Source: JACKII01 sp041687435 (GTDB lineage: Bacteria; Pseudomonadota; Alphaproteobacteria; Bin95). From it: a DNA stretch of 64,000 nt. The stretch covers positions 29,779 to 93,778 of the forward strand of contig JAWLBX010000013.1 in NCBI GenBank assembly GCA_041687435.1. The letters are read 5' to 3'. Position 1 is the first letter of the stretch; the number at the start of each line of letters is the position of its first letter. Shown in pieces: positions 26,047 through 36,041 of the stretch. Made by a program: the position numbers and the translations under genes. The notes beneath the pieces were generated by a model. The model was not told the origin of the DNA, ran no database searches, and worked only from the letters and a program-made list of their open reading frames with translations.

Positions 26047-26505
26047 ATGTTGCGACCTCTGGTTTCCCAACAACTCAAAGATGCCATGCGCGCAAAGGAT
26101 GAACGGGCGGTTTCAACCCTCCGCTTGATCTCCGCCGCGATCAAGGACCGCGATATTGCGGCCCGCAGCGATGGCATCACCGACGGCATCAGCGACGAAG
26201 AAATCCTTCAGCTGTTGCAAAAAATGATCAAGCAACGGCAAGAATCGATCAGGATGTACGAGGAAGGTGGCCGGCTCGAACTTGCGCAGCAAGAACGGGA
26301 GGAAATTGAGATCATCGAACGCTTTTTGCCAAAACAACTCAGCGATGACGAGGTCACCGCCGCGGTGGACAGGGCCATCGCCGAACTTGGCGCCGGCAGC
26401 ATGAAGGATATGGGCCCCCTGATGGCGGCGCTGCGTGAGCGCTATGCCGGCGTGATGGACTTCGGCAAGGCGAGTGTCACCGCAAAATCGCGCCTGATGA
26501 ACTGA
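26047..26505 (+). CDS. GatB/YqeY domain protein
   Basis: The 152-residue protein matches the YqeY family, related to the tail domain of amidotransferase subunit GatB. It shows the pattern MRAKDERAVSTLRLISAAIKDRDIAARS, YEEGGRLELAQQEREEIEIIERFLPKQLSDDEV and DMGPLMAALRERYAGVMDFGKASVTAKSRL. It is thought to act on or bind tRNA. A GAGGAG site precedes it. Its place before dnaG and rpoD is widely conserved. Confidence 0.92.
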   Translation: MLRPLVSQQLKDAMRAKDERAVSTLRLISAAIKDRDIAARSDGITDGISDEEILQLLQKMIKQRQESIRMYEEGGRLELAQQEREEIEIIERFLPKQLSDDEVTAAVDRAIAELGAGSMKDMGPLMAALRERYAGVMDFGKASVTAKSRLMN

Positions 26506-26532
26506 CCCACCCATCCACGGTCCGCCCATGCA

Positions 26533-28368
26533 ATGAGCATCCCTCCTGACTTTCTCGACGATCTACGGACCCGTGTGCCGGTTTCCGACGTTGTGCGCCG
26601 GCGGGTGCAGTTGCGGAAACAAGGCCGGGAATGGGCTGGCCTCAGCCCGTTCAACAAGGAAAAGACTCCGTCTTTTTTCGTGAACGACGAGAAACGGTTC
26701 TACCACTGCTTTTCCTCCGGCAAGCACGGCGACGTGTTTTCGTTCTTGATGGAGGTAGAGGGCCTCACTTTTCGGGAGGCGGTGGAAACGGTGGCGTCGC
26801 TCGCCGGCATGGACGTGCCGAGCGAAGGCCCGGATGCGGCGGTCCGGCGCCAGCAGACCCAGGATTTGCGTGGCGTCGCCAGTCTGGCAGCCGATTATTT
26901 CGAGCAGCAATTGCGGTTGCCCGCCGGCCGCGACGCGCTGGCCTATCTGAAAGGCCGCGGCCTGGACGACGCCACCATCCGCCGCTTCCGCCTGGGCTAC
27001 GCACCGGCCGCGCCGGGCAGCCTGACTGCCGGTCTGGCGCGGGACGGCGTAACCGCGCCCCAGTTGATCGCCGCCGGCCTGCTCAAGGAACGGGACGATG
27101 GCCGCGCGACCGACTATTTCCGCGACCGCGTGATGTTTCCGATCACCGACCGGCAGGGCCACGTCATCGGCTTTGGTGGGCGGGCACTGGGCGACGCGCA
27201 GCCGAAATATCTCAACTCGCCGGAAAACGCGCTGTTTCATAAGGGCAGTGTGCTCTACGGCCTCGCCTCCGCCCGTCAGGCCGCGCACCAGACGGACCGG
27301 GTGCTGGTGGTCGAAGGCTACATGGATGTGATCGCGCTTGCACAGGCCGGTATTGCGGAAGCCGTCGCGCCGCTCGGCACCGCCATCGGCGAAGATCAAA
27401 TTCGCCTGCTTTGGACCCTGGCAGCAGAACCGGTGTTGTGCCTGGATGGCGACCGCGCCGGCCGTGCTGCGGCGATCCGGACGGCCGAACGGGCATTGCC
27501 CGGCCTAAAGCCCGGCAAATCGCTCCGCTTTGCCATGCTGCCGCAAGGAGAAGACCCGGATACGCTGGTCCGCAGTCAAGGCACCGCCGCCGTGGAAGCG
27601 ATCATCTCTGCCGCCACCCCTCTCGCGGAAACACTTTGGCAGGCGGAATGGGAGCGCAATCCCCCCACATCGCCGGAACGCCGTGCTGCGTTTCATCAGG
27701 CCGTCCTGAGCCAGGTTCGCCGTATCGAGGATGAAACCGTCCGGAATTATTACGAGCAAGACATGCGCGAGCGGCTGCGCGCGGCATTTGCGACCGAGGC
27801 CAAAGGCCGGCCCGAAGGCCCCCAAGGCCTCTACCGCCGGCCCTTTCCACCGCGAACCGCCCCCTTGCCGCGGACCAATTTGCGGCCGAATCCCGCCAGC
27901 CTGGCCCAATTGCGCGAACGAACCCTATTGGGTTTGCTGCTGCTCCACCCCATTTTGGCAGAGGAATTGGCAGAGCGCGTCGCCCAGATTCCATTGCGTG
28001 ATAAGGCGCTTGACAGTTTGCGCAGCCAAATTTTAAGCCTAGTTGCGACCCATAATAACCTTGACGCTGACCGCTTCATGACACAGCTAATAGGAGGAGT
28101 CGCTTTGGCGCCGGACATGGCACAGATAATCTCAACGGCGGTTATGTCCGCCAGGACGGCCCTACCGGCCACAGCGACAGAAAGTGGGAACGCAATTGGC
28201 GAGGCACGTGCTGCAGTGACCGATTTGCTTGAATCCCTCGAAAGCGACAGCGTTTACGCGGAACTGCGGCAGCAGGCAGCGGTAATGGATGACGAATCCA
28301 GTGCCTATGACCGGCTCAGACGGCTGGTCGCGGCGGAACGACAGCGCCTGGCGGATGGTCGGGGCTAG
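26533..28368 (+). CDS. dnaG: DNA primase DnaG with degenerate zinc-binding motif
   Basis: The 611-residue enzyme makes RNA primers for replication. The N-terminal region is clear (EWAGLSPFNKEKTPSFFV). The catalytic TOPRIM part includes FPITDRQGHVIGFGGRALGDAQPKYLNSPENALFHKGSVLYG, VVEGYMDVIAL and CLDGDRAGRAAAIRTAERALP. A DnaB-binding C-terminal domain follows. The zinc ribbon normally has Cys-x2-His-x17-Cys-x2-Cys; here those positions are Ser38, Asn41, Cys59 and Ser62, so only one ligand remains. The gene is between yqeY and rpoD. Confidence 0.95.
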   Translation: MSIPPDFLDDLRTRVPVSDVVRRRVQLRKQGREWAGLSPFNKEKTPSFFVNDEKRFYHCFSSGKHGDVFSFLMEVEGLTFREAVETVASLAGMDVPSEGPDAAVRRQQTQDLRGVASLAADYFEQQLRLPAGRDALAYLKGRGLDDATIRRFRLGYAPAAPGSLTAGLARDGVTAPQLIAAGLLKERDDGRATDYFRDRVMFPITDRQGHVIGFGGRALGDAQPKYLNSPENALFHKGSVLYGLASARQAAHQTDRVLVVEGYMDVIALAQAGIAEAVAPLGTAIGEDQIRLLWTLAAEPVLCLDGDRAGRAAAIRTAERALPGLKPGKSLRFAMLPQGEDPDTLVRSQGTAAVEAIISAATPLAETLWQAEWERNPPTSPERRAAFHQAVLSQVRRIEDETVRNYYEQDMRERLRAAFATEAKGRPEGPQGLYRRPFPPRTAPLPRTNLRPNPASLAQLRERTLLGLLLLHPILAEELAERVAQIPLRDKALDSLRSQILSLVATHNNLDADRFMTQLIGGVALAPDMAQIISTAVMSARTALPATATESGNAIGEARAAVTDLLESLESDSVYAELRQQAAVMDDESSAYDRLRRLVAAERQRLADGRG

Positions 28369-28406
28369 GCACAATGGAAAGCTCGGGTAAGCGGGACAGG
28401 AATCAT

Positions 28407-30479
<2,073 letters not shown>

Positions 30480-30498
30480 CGCCATGGGAGCCGCCGGC

Positions 30499-31233
30499 AT
30501 GAAGGCGGTCCCAGCCGACGAAGCGATTGTGGTGGAACCACTTTCCCCGGCCGTGGGACTCGAAGTCCGCGGCGCGTCTCTCGACGCGCCGTCGGACGAA
30601 TTGTCTGCGATGGTCAGCGATCTATGGCAGGTTGGAGGGGCATTGCTGTTCCGCAACTGTGCAGATCCCACCCGGGGCGCCGCGGCGTTGGGCAGGGCGA
30701 TCGCCGGCAACACCCTGATCACAGTTTCCGCCGCCGTACCAGGCGGTACAGATTGGATGATGGTCGGGGCGGACACTTCGGACCCGCCGCCGCTCGCCTG
30801 CATCGTCGGCACCGAAACCGGCAACCTGCCCGCACTCTGGCTGGCAGGCATGGAAGCGGCAGCAGATGCAATGCGCCTTACAGGGGCGGATACGCTGGCG
30901 GAAGCGCAAGGCCTGCATTTCGCACACTCTCTCGATGGTCCCATGCTGCCGATTGTGCAGAAACACCCCGTCAGCGGCGCGACAGCCTTCTATCCCCCCC
31001 CGCGACGAGCAGCTGCAACCGACCCGGTTGCGCTGGCGATTGTGCGCATGGCAGAGGAGCCGCAGTTCTGCCACCGCCATGATTGGCAGCCGGGCGACCT
31101 GTTGGCCTGGGATCCGCGCGTGGTGCGCAGCATGTGGACGCATGCACCAGCGGAAAAGGATGCCACCTTCGCCATCGTACGCACCGCCGCACCCCAGCCA
31201 ATGACGCGGCCGGAATGGGAAATGCCTCTTTAG
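30499..31233 (+). CDS. TauD/TfdA-like protein lacking the usual metal motif
   Basis: The 244-residue protein resembles TauD/TfdA dioxygenases in outline: VVEPLSPAVGLEVRGASLDAPSDE at the start, PMLPIVQKHPVSGATAFY (residues 148-165), and HDWQPGDLLAWDPRVVRSMWTHA (194-216). These match the positions of the family's conserved strands. Where the iron-binding His-x-Asp should be, residues 85-94 read DWMMVGADTS, without the His. ATG 30499 has GGGAG eight bases upstream and is preferred over 30484. It directly follows rpoD. It may be a non-catalytic relative; function unknown. Confidence 0.55.
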   Translation: MKAVPADEAIVVEPLSPAVGLEVRGASLDAPSDELSAMVSDLWQVGGALLFRNCADPTRGAAALGRAIAGNTLITVSAAVPGGTDWMMVGADTSDPPPLACIVGTETGNLPALWLAGMEAAADAMRLTGADTLAEAQGLHFAHSLDGPMLPIVQKHPVSGATAFYPPPRRAAATDPVALAIVRMAEEPQFCHRHDWQPGDLLAWDPRVVRSMWTHAPAEKDATFAIVRTAAPQPMTRPEWEMPL

Positions 31234-31242
31234 GTCACAACA

Positions 31243-32484
31243 TCAGACCAGTGTATCGATTGCCTTGCGCAGATCGGCACGATGGTCAGGATGAGCGATG
31301 CCGATCATCGCCTCCGCCCGCTGGACCAAGCTTTTACCGCGCAGTTCCGCCATGCCGAACTCGGTGATGACAACGTCCGCATCGGCGCGCAGCGTTGTCA
31401 CCGGGCCGGAAAGTTTCGGTACGATCCGCGGTCGCTTGGCCTTACCGGCCGTAGCGCCTAGCGTGATGATCGCCCGGCCCTCTGGCGCCTCAAAACCAGC
31501 CCGGTGGAAATTCACTTGCCCGCCGACGGCACCGATATAGCGCCCATCCACAGCCTCCGACCCAACTTGCCCGGTTAGGTCCACCTCCAAGGCCGAGTTG
31601 ATGGCATAGAATTTCCTGAAATTCCGCAACACCTCGGCCGAATGGGTATAGCGACCGCGGCGCATCAGCAAATGCGGATTCCGGTTGGCAAAATCGCAAA
31701 GCCTCTGCGATCCATACAACGCAGTTACCACACTAAAATCTTGGTCTATTTCCTTGAATTTATTGGATATTGCTCCGCTCTCGATCAATTGGACGAAGCT
31801 GTCGGCGACACTGCCGGAATGGCAGCCCAAATCGCGATGCCTAACCAATGCCGCGGCAATCGCGTCCGGCGTCGCGCCGACGCCATATTGAAAAGTCGCC
31901 CCATCCGGAACCAGCCGCGCCACCTGTTCGGCAATCGCATGATCGACCGGGCCGGGCGGCCGCGTATGCCAGAGGTCGGGCGGCTGTGTTGCCGGAAATA
32001 CGGCTGTCAGCATGTCGCCGGAAATTTCGCTGTCGCCATGGGTCCAGGGCATGGCGGCATTCTCCTCCGCCAGCACGACCCGCGCACATTCCATCGCGTC
32101 GCGCACATGGTCGAGCGTGAGGCCGAGCGAGCGCCTCCCTGCCTCGTCCGATGGCGTCACAGTGCAGAACACCACGTCCGGCACCAGCAATCCATCATGG
32201 AAAAGCCGGGCGTAGTCCGAAAAATGCGCCGGCACGATATCCAGCCGGCCCGCCGGGAACAGCTTGGCGTTGACGCCGAATCCATCCATCGCCAAATAGC
32301 TGATGCCGGTGCTGGTCACCCGGTCTGCACCAGGGTCGAGCGGGAAGCTGTTGAGAAAGCGCACACTCCCCAATGCCGCCGCCTGCCCAATCAACGCCTT
32401 GATCAGCCCCTGTGGCGCAGCGCCCAACTGGGCGCAGAAAACCAAGTCACCGGGCCTGATGTGGGCAGAGAGGTCGATGGTCAT
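31243..32484 (-). CDS. Acetyl-CoA hydrolase/CoA-transferase family protein
   Basis: The 413-residue protein belongs to the family of 4-hydroxybutyrate and acetyl-CoA:acid CoA-transferases. Landmarks are FQYGVGATPDAIAAALVRHRDLGCHSGSVADSF and FYAINSALEVDLTGQVGSEAVDGRYIGAVGGQVNF; the Glu of ALEVDLTGQV is the usual covalent catalytic residue. A C-terminal VITEFGMAELRGKSL is also typical. It overlaps the thioesterase gene by four bases and is last in the four-gene unit that starts with the DsyB-like gene. A substrate such as acrylate, 3-hydroxypropionate or acetate is only an inference. Confidence 0.85.
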   Translation of the reverse strand: MTIDLSAHIRPGDLVFCAQLGAAPQGLIKALIGQAAALGSVRFLNSFPLDPGADRVTSTGISYLAMDGFGVNAKLFPAGRLDIVPAHFSDYARLFHDGLLVPDVVFCTVTPSDEAGRRSLGLTLDHVRDAMECARVVLAEENAAMPWTHGDSEISGDMLTAVFPATQPPDLWHTRPPGPVDHAIAEQVARLVPDGATFQYGVGATPDAIAAALVRHRDLGCHSGSVADSFVQLIESGAISNKFKEIDQDFSVVTALYGSQRLCDFANRNPHLLMRRGRYTHSAEVLRNFRKFYAINSALEVDLTGQVGSEAVDGRYIGAVGGQVNFHRAGFEAPEGRAIITLGATAGKAKRPRIVPKLSGPVTTLRADADVVITEFGMAELRGKSLVQRAEAMIGIAHPDHRADLRKAIDTLV

Positions 32485-32918
32485 GCAGCCTTGCCGTTTT
32501 CATAAGCGTCCAGTAGGTCCAACAAGTTTTGTGGCAGTGGCGCGCTCTGATGGGTTTCCTGGTTAGTGTAGACCCAGACCACCTCGCCCGTCGTTCGCAA
32601 ATCTTCCCGGCCCGCCGGGTGAATTTCGAAGGTAAAGGTCAGACTGGAGCGGCCGATACGGCCCGGGCGCACGAATACCTCAATATCCTCACGCTTTGCG
32701 ACCGGCTGCTGCCATTCGACCAAGGCACGCACGGTGTGGAAATCGTGATTGCTCCGCTCGACCTCCGCCTCGTACTCATAGCCGATGGCGACGATGTATT
32801 CCGTGATCGCGCAATCGAAATAGGTCAGGTAGTGCGCGTTAAAGACGATGGCCTGGTTATCGACCTCGGAATAACGTACGCGCGTCGGCCAGGAAAAACG
32901 GAAATCACTGCGGGCCAT
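32481..32918 (-). CDS. 4HBT-family acyl-CoA thioesterase
   Basis: The 145-residue hot-dog-fold protein shows the YbgC/4HBT active-site pattern RVRYSEVDNQAIVFNAHYLTYFDCAITEYI near residues 13-42, with Asp in EVDNQAIVFNAHY as the expected catalytic acid. It probably hydrolyses acyl-CoA thioesters. ATG 32918 begins the family's usual N-terminus; the frame extends to 32936. It follows the cupin gene by 28 bases and overlaps the CoA-transferase gene by four, so all are likely co-transcribed. Confidence 0.85.
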   Translation of the reverse strand: MARSDFRFSWPTRVRYSEVDNQAIVFNAHYLTYFDCAITEYIVAIGYEYEAEVERSNHDFHTVRALVEWQQPVAKREDIEVFVRPGRIGRSSLTFTFEIHPAGREDLRTTGEVVWVYTNQETHQSAPLPQNLLDLLDAYENGKAA

Positions 32919-32946
32919 TGGCACTCTCTCTCGCAAGCGGGAAGGA

Positions 32947-33573
32947 TCAGGACGGCAGGCACCATAGCGCCAACTGAGGTGATGGGCCGGCGCGCATGCC
33001 GTGCAAAATATTGGAGGTGTTGAAGACGACGCCGCCAGGCCCAGGCTCGAACCAGGGGCCCAGCTCCTGCCGCCACTCGCCGGGCGTCAGGGCTAGGTAC
33101 AGTTCCTCCGGCGGATGGCGATGGTCGGGATAGGGTGTTTCGGGCGCGACAAGACTGATACCAACCCGCACGTCGTCCCGAATTTCCAGGACACCAGCCC
33201 GGTCGGCCGGGCCGATCAGGGTTGCCAGCGCATGCCGGTGAGCAAAGCCTTCGCAAGCCCCCTCACCGCCCTGGCGGGCGTACCACGTAATCTGAGGCAA
33301 CAGATTTTCCAGCGCTCGGGCAACAGCGGCGGAATGGCCACCGGCGGCGGCCTTTGCCATGGCCAGCGCTGGTGCAAGCGTGTGGCCGACTGCTGGCGGC
33401 ACCGGCAAGCTTGCACCGGCGGCTGCGGGCATCGCACCGGTTGTCGCCAACGCGTCCCCCGCCCGCGTCAGGGCATGCTGCCCGCCAGCCCACGCACCGG
33501 CACGAACCGAAAGCCCCGCCAGCAAAGGGTCTATGAGATTTTGCAGGGCGAAGTCGCGCGCAGGCATGGCCAT
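32947..33573 (-). CDS. Cupin resembling DMSP lyases (DddL/DddW/DddK-like)
   Basis: The 208-residue protein has a helical N-terminal part and a C-terminal cupin. The metal motif reads YPDHRHPPEELY, giving His151, His153 and Glu157, with the fourth ligand His191 in NILHGMRAG. The spacing His-x-His-x3-Glu and 34 residues to the last His is the arrangement described for the DMSP lyases DddW and DddK. Such lyases split dimethylsulfoniopropionate into dimethyl sulfide and acrylate. Other cupins can share this spacing. The gene lies 30 bases after a DsyB-like methyltransferase gene, which strengthens the call. Confidence 0.65.
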   Translation of the reverse strand: MAMPARDFALQNLIDPLLAGLSVRAGAWAGGQHALTRAGDALATTGAMPAAAGASLPVPPAVGHTLAPALAMAKAAAGGHSAAVARALENLLPQITWYARQGGEGACEGFAHRHALATLIGPADRAGVLEIRDDVRVGISLVAPETPYPDHRHPPEELYLALTPGEWRQELGPWFEPGPGGVVFNTSNILHGMRAGPSPQLALWCLPS

Positions 33574-33603
33574 TTTCTCAGGGACGAGATCACACGCCTG
33601 AGT

Positions 33604-34617
33604 TTATGCCGGTTTCCTGCCCCATACCACCTTGGTCATGCCAGGAATCAGCACATCGACGTTGATATCGACGAAGCCTGCGCCTTCCATCACGCCCGAT
33701 ACCCAGCTGGGTGTGATGGACTTTGCGGCCGGTGTGAATGCAAGGTGCTGCAATTGCCAAAGCGCCGCGAGCTGCGGGCCGGACCGATCATCCTCGACCA
33801 TGAAATCGTGGACCACAAACAGCCCGCCCGGTTTCATCACATCGAAGGCATGCCGCGCCAGTTCCGGAATTGCCTCGCCCGGCACGCCGTTGAACAAATA
33901 GCTCATCAGCACGGCGCCAACATCGGTTGGCCACTCGGCCTCCAGCGCGTTACCACCGATGAATTCGATCCGGTCCGAAAGCCCTGCTTCCGCCACCTTT
34001 TCCCGGCCGAGGGATACGACGTTCGGGAAATCCAGCACGGTCACGCGCAAGTTCGGATTGGCCTCGCAGAGGCGGATGGAGAGGCCGCCGGTGCCGCCTG
34101 CCACATCCAACAAGTGATCGACGCCGGAAAAGTCGATCATCCGCGACAGCGACCGGCCCGGGCCAAGCGAGCCTGCATGTTGTGATTCGCTATAAAGGCG
34201 CGCTTCTTCCTCGTTCTCCATCCACTTCGCATAACTGTCGACATCGTCAGGCGACATCTCGTCCGTCACGACGCCTTCCAGCTGCTGCATGAACGGGTAC
34301 ATCTGCCGGTCGATCTGCAAGCGCAGATAGTCGCCGAAATCATACCGTGCGCCCTGTACCAGGAACGCCTCCGCCCCCGGCGAGTTCGAATACTCATCGC
34401 CTTCGCGCGTGACCAAGCCGATCGCATTCAGCGCCGTCATGATCGTCGTCATCCGGTTTTCCGGGATGCCGGCCTCCTCGGCCAGGGTTTTCGCGCTTTT
34501 CGAAGCACCGGAAAGATTCGTAAAAACATTCATATGCAAAGCAACAAACAGGGCCTTGGAGGCCATAAATCCAAAGGCAATATTGGAAATTTGCTCAGCG
34601 TCTTTGATTGGCTCCAT
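33604..34617 (-). CDS. DsyB-like SAM-dependent methyltransferase (possible DMSP synthesis)
   Basis: The 337-residue protein has an O-methyltransferase-type dimerisation domain (residues 10-110) and a SAM domain, with motif LLDVAGGTGGLSIRL at 169-183 and VTVLDFPNV at 193-200. Where plant-type O-methyltransferases have a catalytic His near HDW, this reads SYLFNGVPGE, so it is unlikely to be an ordinary O-methyltransferase. Length and domain layout fit DsyB, which methylates 4-methylthio-2-hydroxybutyrate in marine bacterial DMSP synthesis. A GAGAGG site precedes ATG 34617. Its partner genes downstream support the call, but hydroxyneurosporene-type methyltransferases remain possible. Confidence 0.6.
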   Translation of the reverse strand: MEPIKDAEQISNIAFGFMASKALFVALHMNVFTNLSGASKSAKTLAEEAGIPENRMTTIMTALNAIGLVTREGDEYSNSPGAEAFLVQGARYDFGDYLRLQIDRQMYPFMQQLEGVVTDEMSPDDVDSYAKWMENEEEARLYSESQHAGSLGPGRSLSRMIDFSGVDHLLDVAGGTGGLSIRLCEANPNLRVTVLDFPNVVSLGREKVAEAGLSDRIEFIGGNALEAEWPTDVGAVLMSYLFNGVPGEAIPELARHAFDVMKPGGLFVVHDFMVEDDRSGPQLAALWQLQHLAFTPAAKSITPSWVSGVMEGAGFVDINVDVLIPGMTKVVWGRKPA

Positions 34618-34637
34618 GCTACTAACCTCTCGATTAT

Positions 34638-34649
34638 TTCACAAGTGAA
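34638..34649. promoter_or_regulatory. Palindrome TTCAC-AA-GTGAA
   Basis: A perfect five-base inverted repeat with a two-base centre lies 21-32 bases upstream of the DsyB-like ATG. Its place between promoter and ribosome-binding site would suit a repressor operator. No cognate regulator gene is adjacent. Confidence 0.4.
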
Positions 34650-34749
34650 CGACGGACAAATCGCCCAGCGACCTCTGGTCGTGCGATCCGGTCCTCGGGT
34701 AGATTGTCTGTCAGATTGCAGATGGTTAGCATATTTTTCCGCATTCGTC

Positions 34750-34780
34750 GAATCGCTCTGCCATCGGGGCAGGGCGATTC
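34750..34780. repeat. Thirteen-base-pair hairpin in the divergent region
   Basis: GAATCGCTCTGCC pairs with GGCAGGGCGATTC around a five-base loop, with one G-T wobble. No T-run follows directly on either strand, so it is not a clear terminator. It could be an operator or a leader-RNA structure. Confidence 0.5.
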
Positions 34781-34922
34781 CGCCGGGTTCATTTTTTGTT
34801 CGGACGGAGGAGCGACTGGGTGGCTGGTTCCGGATATCGCAGCCAGGTGATCTTTCCGAGTACACCAGCCATACCCACTTAAAGCCTAGGTCAACAATTG
34901 TCCCCGAAGGAGCACATCTTCC

Positions 34923-35504
34923 GTGCGAAAGTTTCTAACGGCTGGCCTTGCAGCCTTCTGCCTCGCAGCAACAGGGGGCTTTGCTCCGGTGTCAGCCGGG
35001 GAGAGCGACTCCCCCCGGTCCAGCTATGTCGATGATCACTTCGAATATGTGCCGTTGCAGTTGCAGGGCGGGAAACCGGCGACGGTCCGTCAGGTGTTTC
35101 TGAATGTTGCCGGCCAGGTTCAGGCTGCCGATCCGGCCGCTGGGGTAGAGCGCATCGACCAAAACCGGTTGGACTGGAGCGAAATCCCCTTCGTCGGGCA
35201 GTTCGCAAACGACCGGTACAACGAAGCCGATTTCGCGCCAGACCGAGCCATCGGCGACGCGTATTTTGCCAATGGCGCAATATGGCTCGACCTATCGGAA
35301 GATACTCATAACGCCGGCTACCCGCGGATCGAGTTTCTGAATCAAAACTACGCCTATCGGTTAAGCGCCGCGCCAGCACCAGCGCAAACAATTACCTTGC
35401 CCAAAGAACCACCGGGCACCCAGATCGGGATGGTTTTCCGCGACAGCAATGGCACGTTGCTGGTGCTCGTCCGGCCCTTCATTGTCACCGACACACCATT
35501 CTAA
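34923..35504 (+). CDS. Exported protein of unknown function
   Basis: The 193-residue protein starts at GTG 34923, with AAGGAG eight bases upstream. It has a signal peptide (MRKFLTAGLAAFCLAATGGFAPVSAG). The mature part begins with acidic sequence and contains YFANGAIWLDLSEDTHNAGYPRIEFLNQNYAYRLS, suggesting a small beta-rich periplasmic domain. I do not recognise a family. It is divergent from the DsyB-like operon and convergent with the acetyltransferase gene. Confidence 0.7.
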   Translation: MRKFLTAGLAAFCLAATGGFAPVSAGESDSPRSSYVDDHFEYVPLQLQGGKPATVRQVFLNVAGQVQAADPAAGVERIDQNRLDWSEIPFVGQFANDRYNEADFAPDRAIGDAYFANGAIWLDLSEDTHNAGYPRIEFLNQNYAYRLSAAPAPAQTITLPKEPPGTQIGMVFRDSNGTLLVLVRPFIVTDTPF

Positions 35505-35516
35505 CGGGCAGTCCGA

Positions 35517-36032
35517 TCAAGGCTGCACTTTGGCGAACACGCGGGCGTGATAGCCGAAAATTATCCAGACCCCGCGATCCTCCATGCCAATTTTCCGCAA
35601 GACTCCAGCGGAGGCATGGTTGTCCTGGCGGGTGAAGGCGACGATACGGGGCAAGGTGAGAGCGGTAAACCCATGCTGCACTCCGGCCCTGGCCGCCTCT
35701 GTCGCATAGCCAAAGCCCCACGCGACATGCCGAAACCGGTAGCCAAGCTGCACGGCTCCATTTGAAAAGCTTCCAAGAAAAAGAATTCCAAGGAACTCAT
35801 CGTCGCCACGCCGCGTAACGGCAAAAAGGCCATGGTCGGCAAACCTGGCCCCATAACCGCCACACCATGCATCTGCTTCAACCGCCGCCATGCCAGGGCT
35901 CCGCACCCCGGAGCCTAACCATGACGTCACCCGAAAATCACCTTGCATTTCGGCGACGTGCGGGTGGTCTTTGGCTTCAAGCGGGCAAAGAAAGAGCCGC
36001 GCCGTTGTCAAACATGCCGGCGCGGCCCGCAT
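35517..36032 (-). CDS. GNAT-family N-acetyltransferase
   Basis: The 171-residue protein follows the RimJ/RimL-type GNAT layout: TTARLFLCPLEAKDHPHVAEM at the start, then FSNGAVQLGYRFRHVAWGFGYATEAARAGVQHGF, where the acetyl-CoA loop is expected, and ASAGVLRKIGMEDRGV near the end. The acetyl-CoA loop is close to, but not exactly, the R/QxxGxG/A pattern. Its acceptor substrate is unknown. It lies nine bases downstream of folE on the same strand. Confidence 0.82.
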   Translation of the reverse strand: MRAAPACLTTARLFLCPLEAKDHPHVAEMQGDFRVTSWLGSGVRSPGMAAVEADAWCGGYGARFADHGLFAVTRRGDDEFLGILFLGSFSNGAVQLGYRFRHVAWGFGYATEAARAGVQHGFTALTLPRIVAFTRQDNHASAGVLRKIGMEDRGVWIIFGYHARVFAKVQP

Positions 36033-36041
36033 GGGAAAGCG

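Larger units (their letters stand above)
34618..34922. other. Divergent control region upstream of the DsyB-like gene
   Basis: No gene is supported in these 305 bases. They contain a 12-base palindrome next to the DsyB-like start, a 13-base-pair hairpin near the middle, an AT-rich stretch (34725-34740) and the AAGGAG site of the plus-strand gene. On the minus strand TTGACC at about 34890 could be a -35 box, but no well-spaced -10 was found. Confidence 0.5.

Noticed and set aside
34750..34780. Hairpin as an intrinsic terminator
   Set aside because: No T-run follows directly on either strand and no gene ends nearby.
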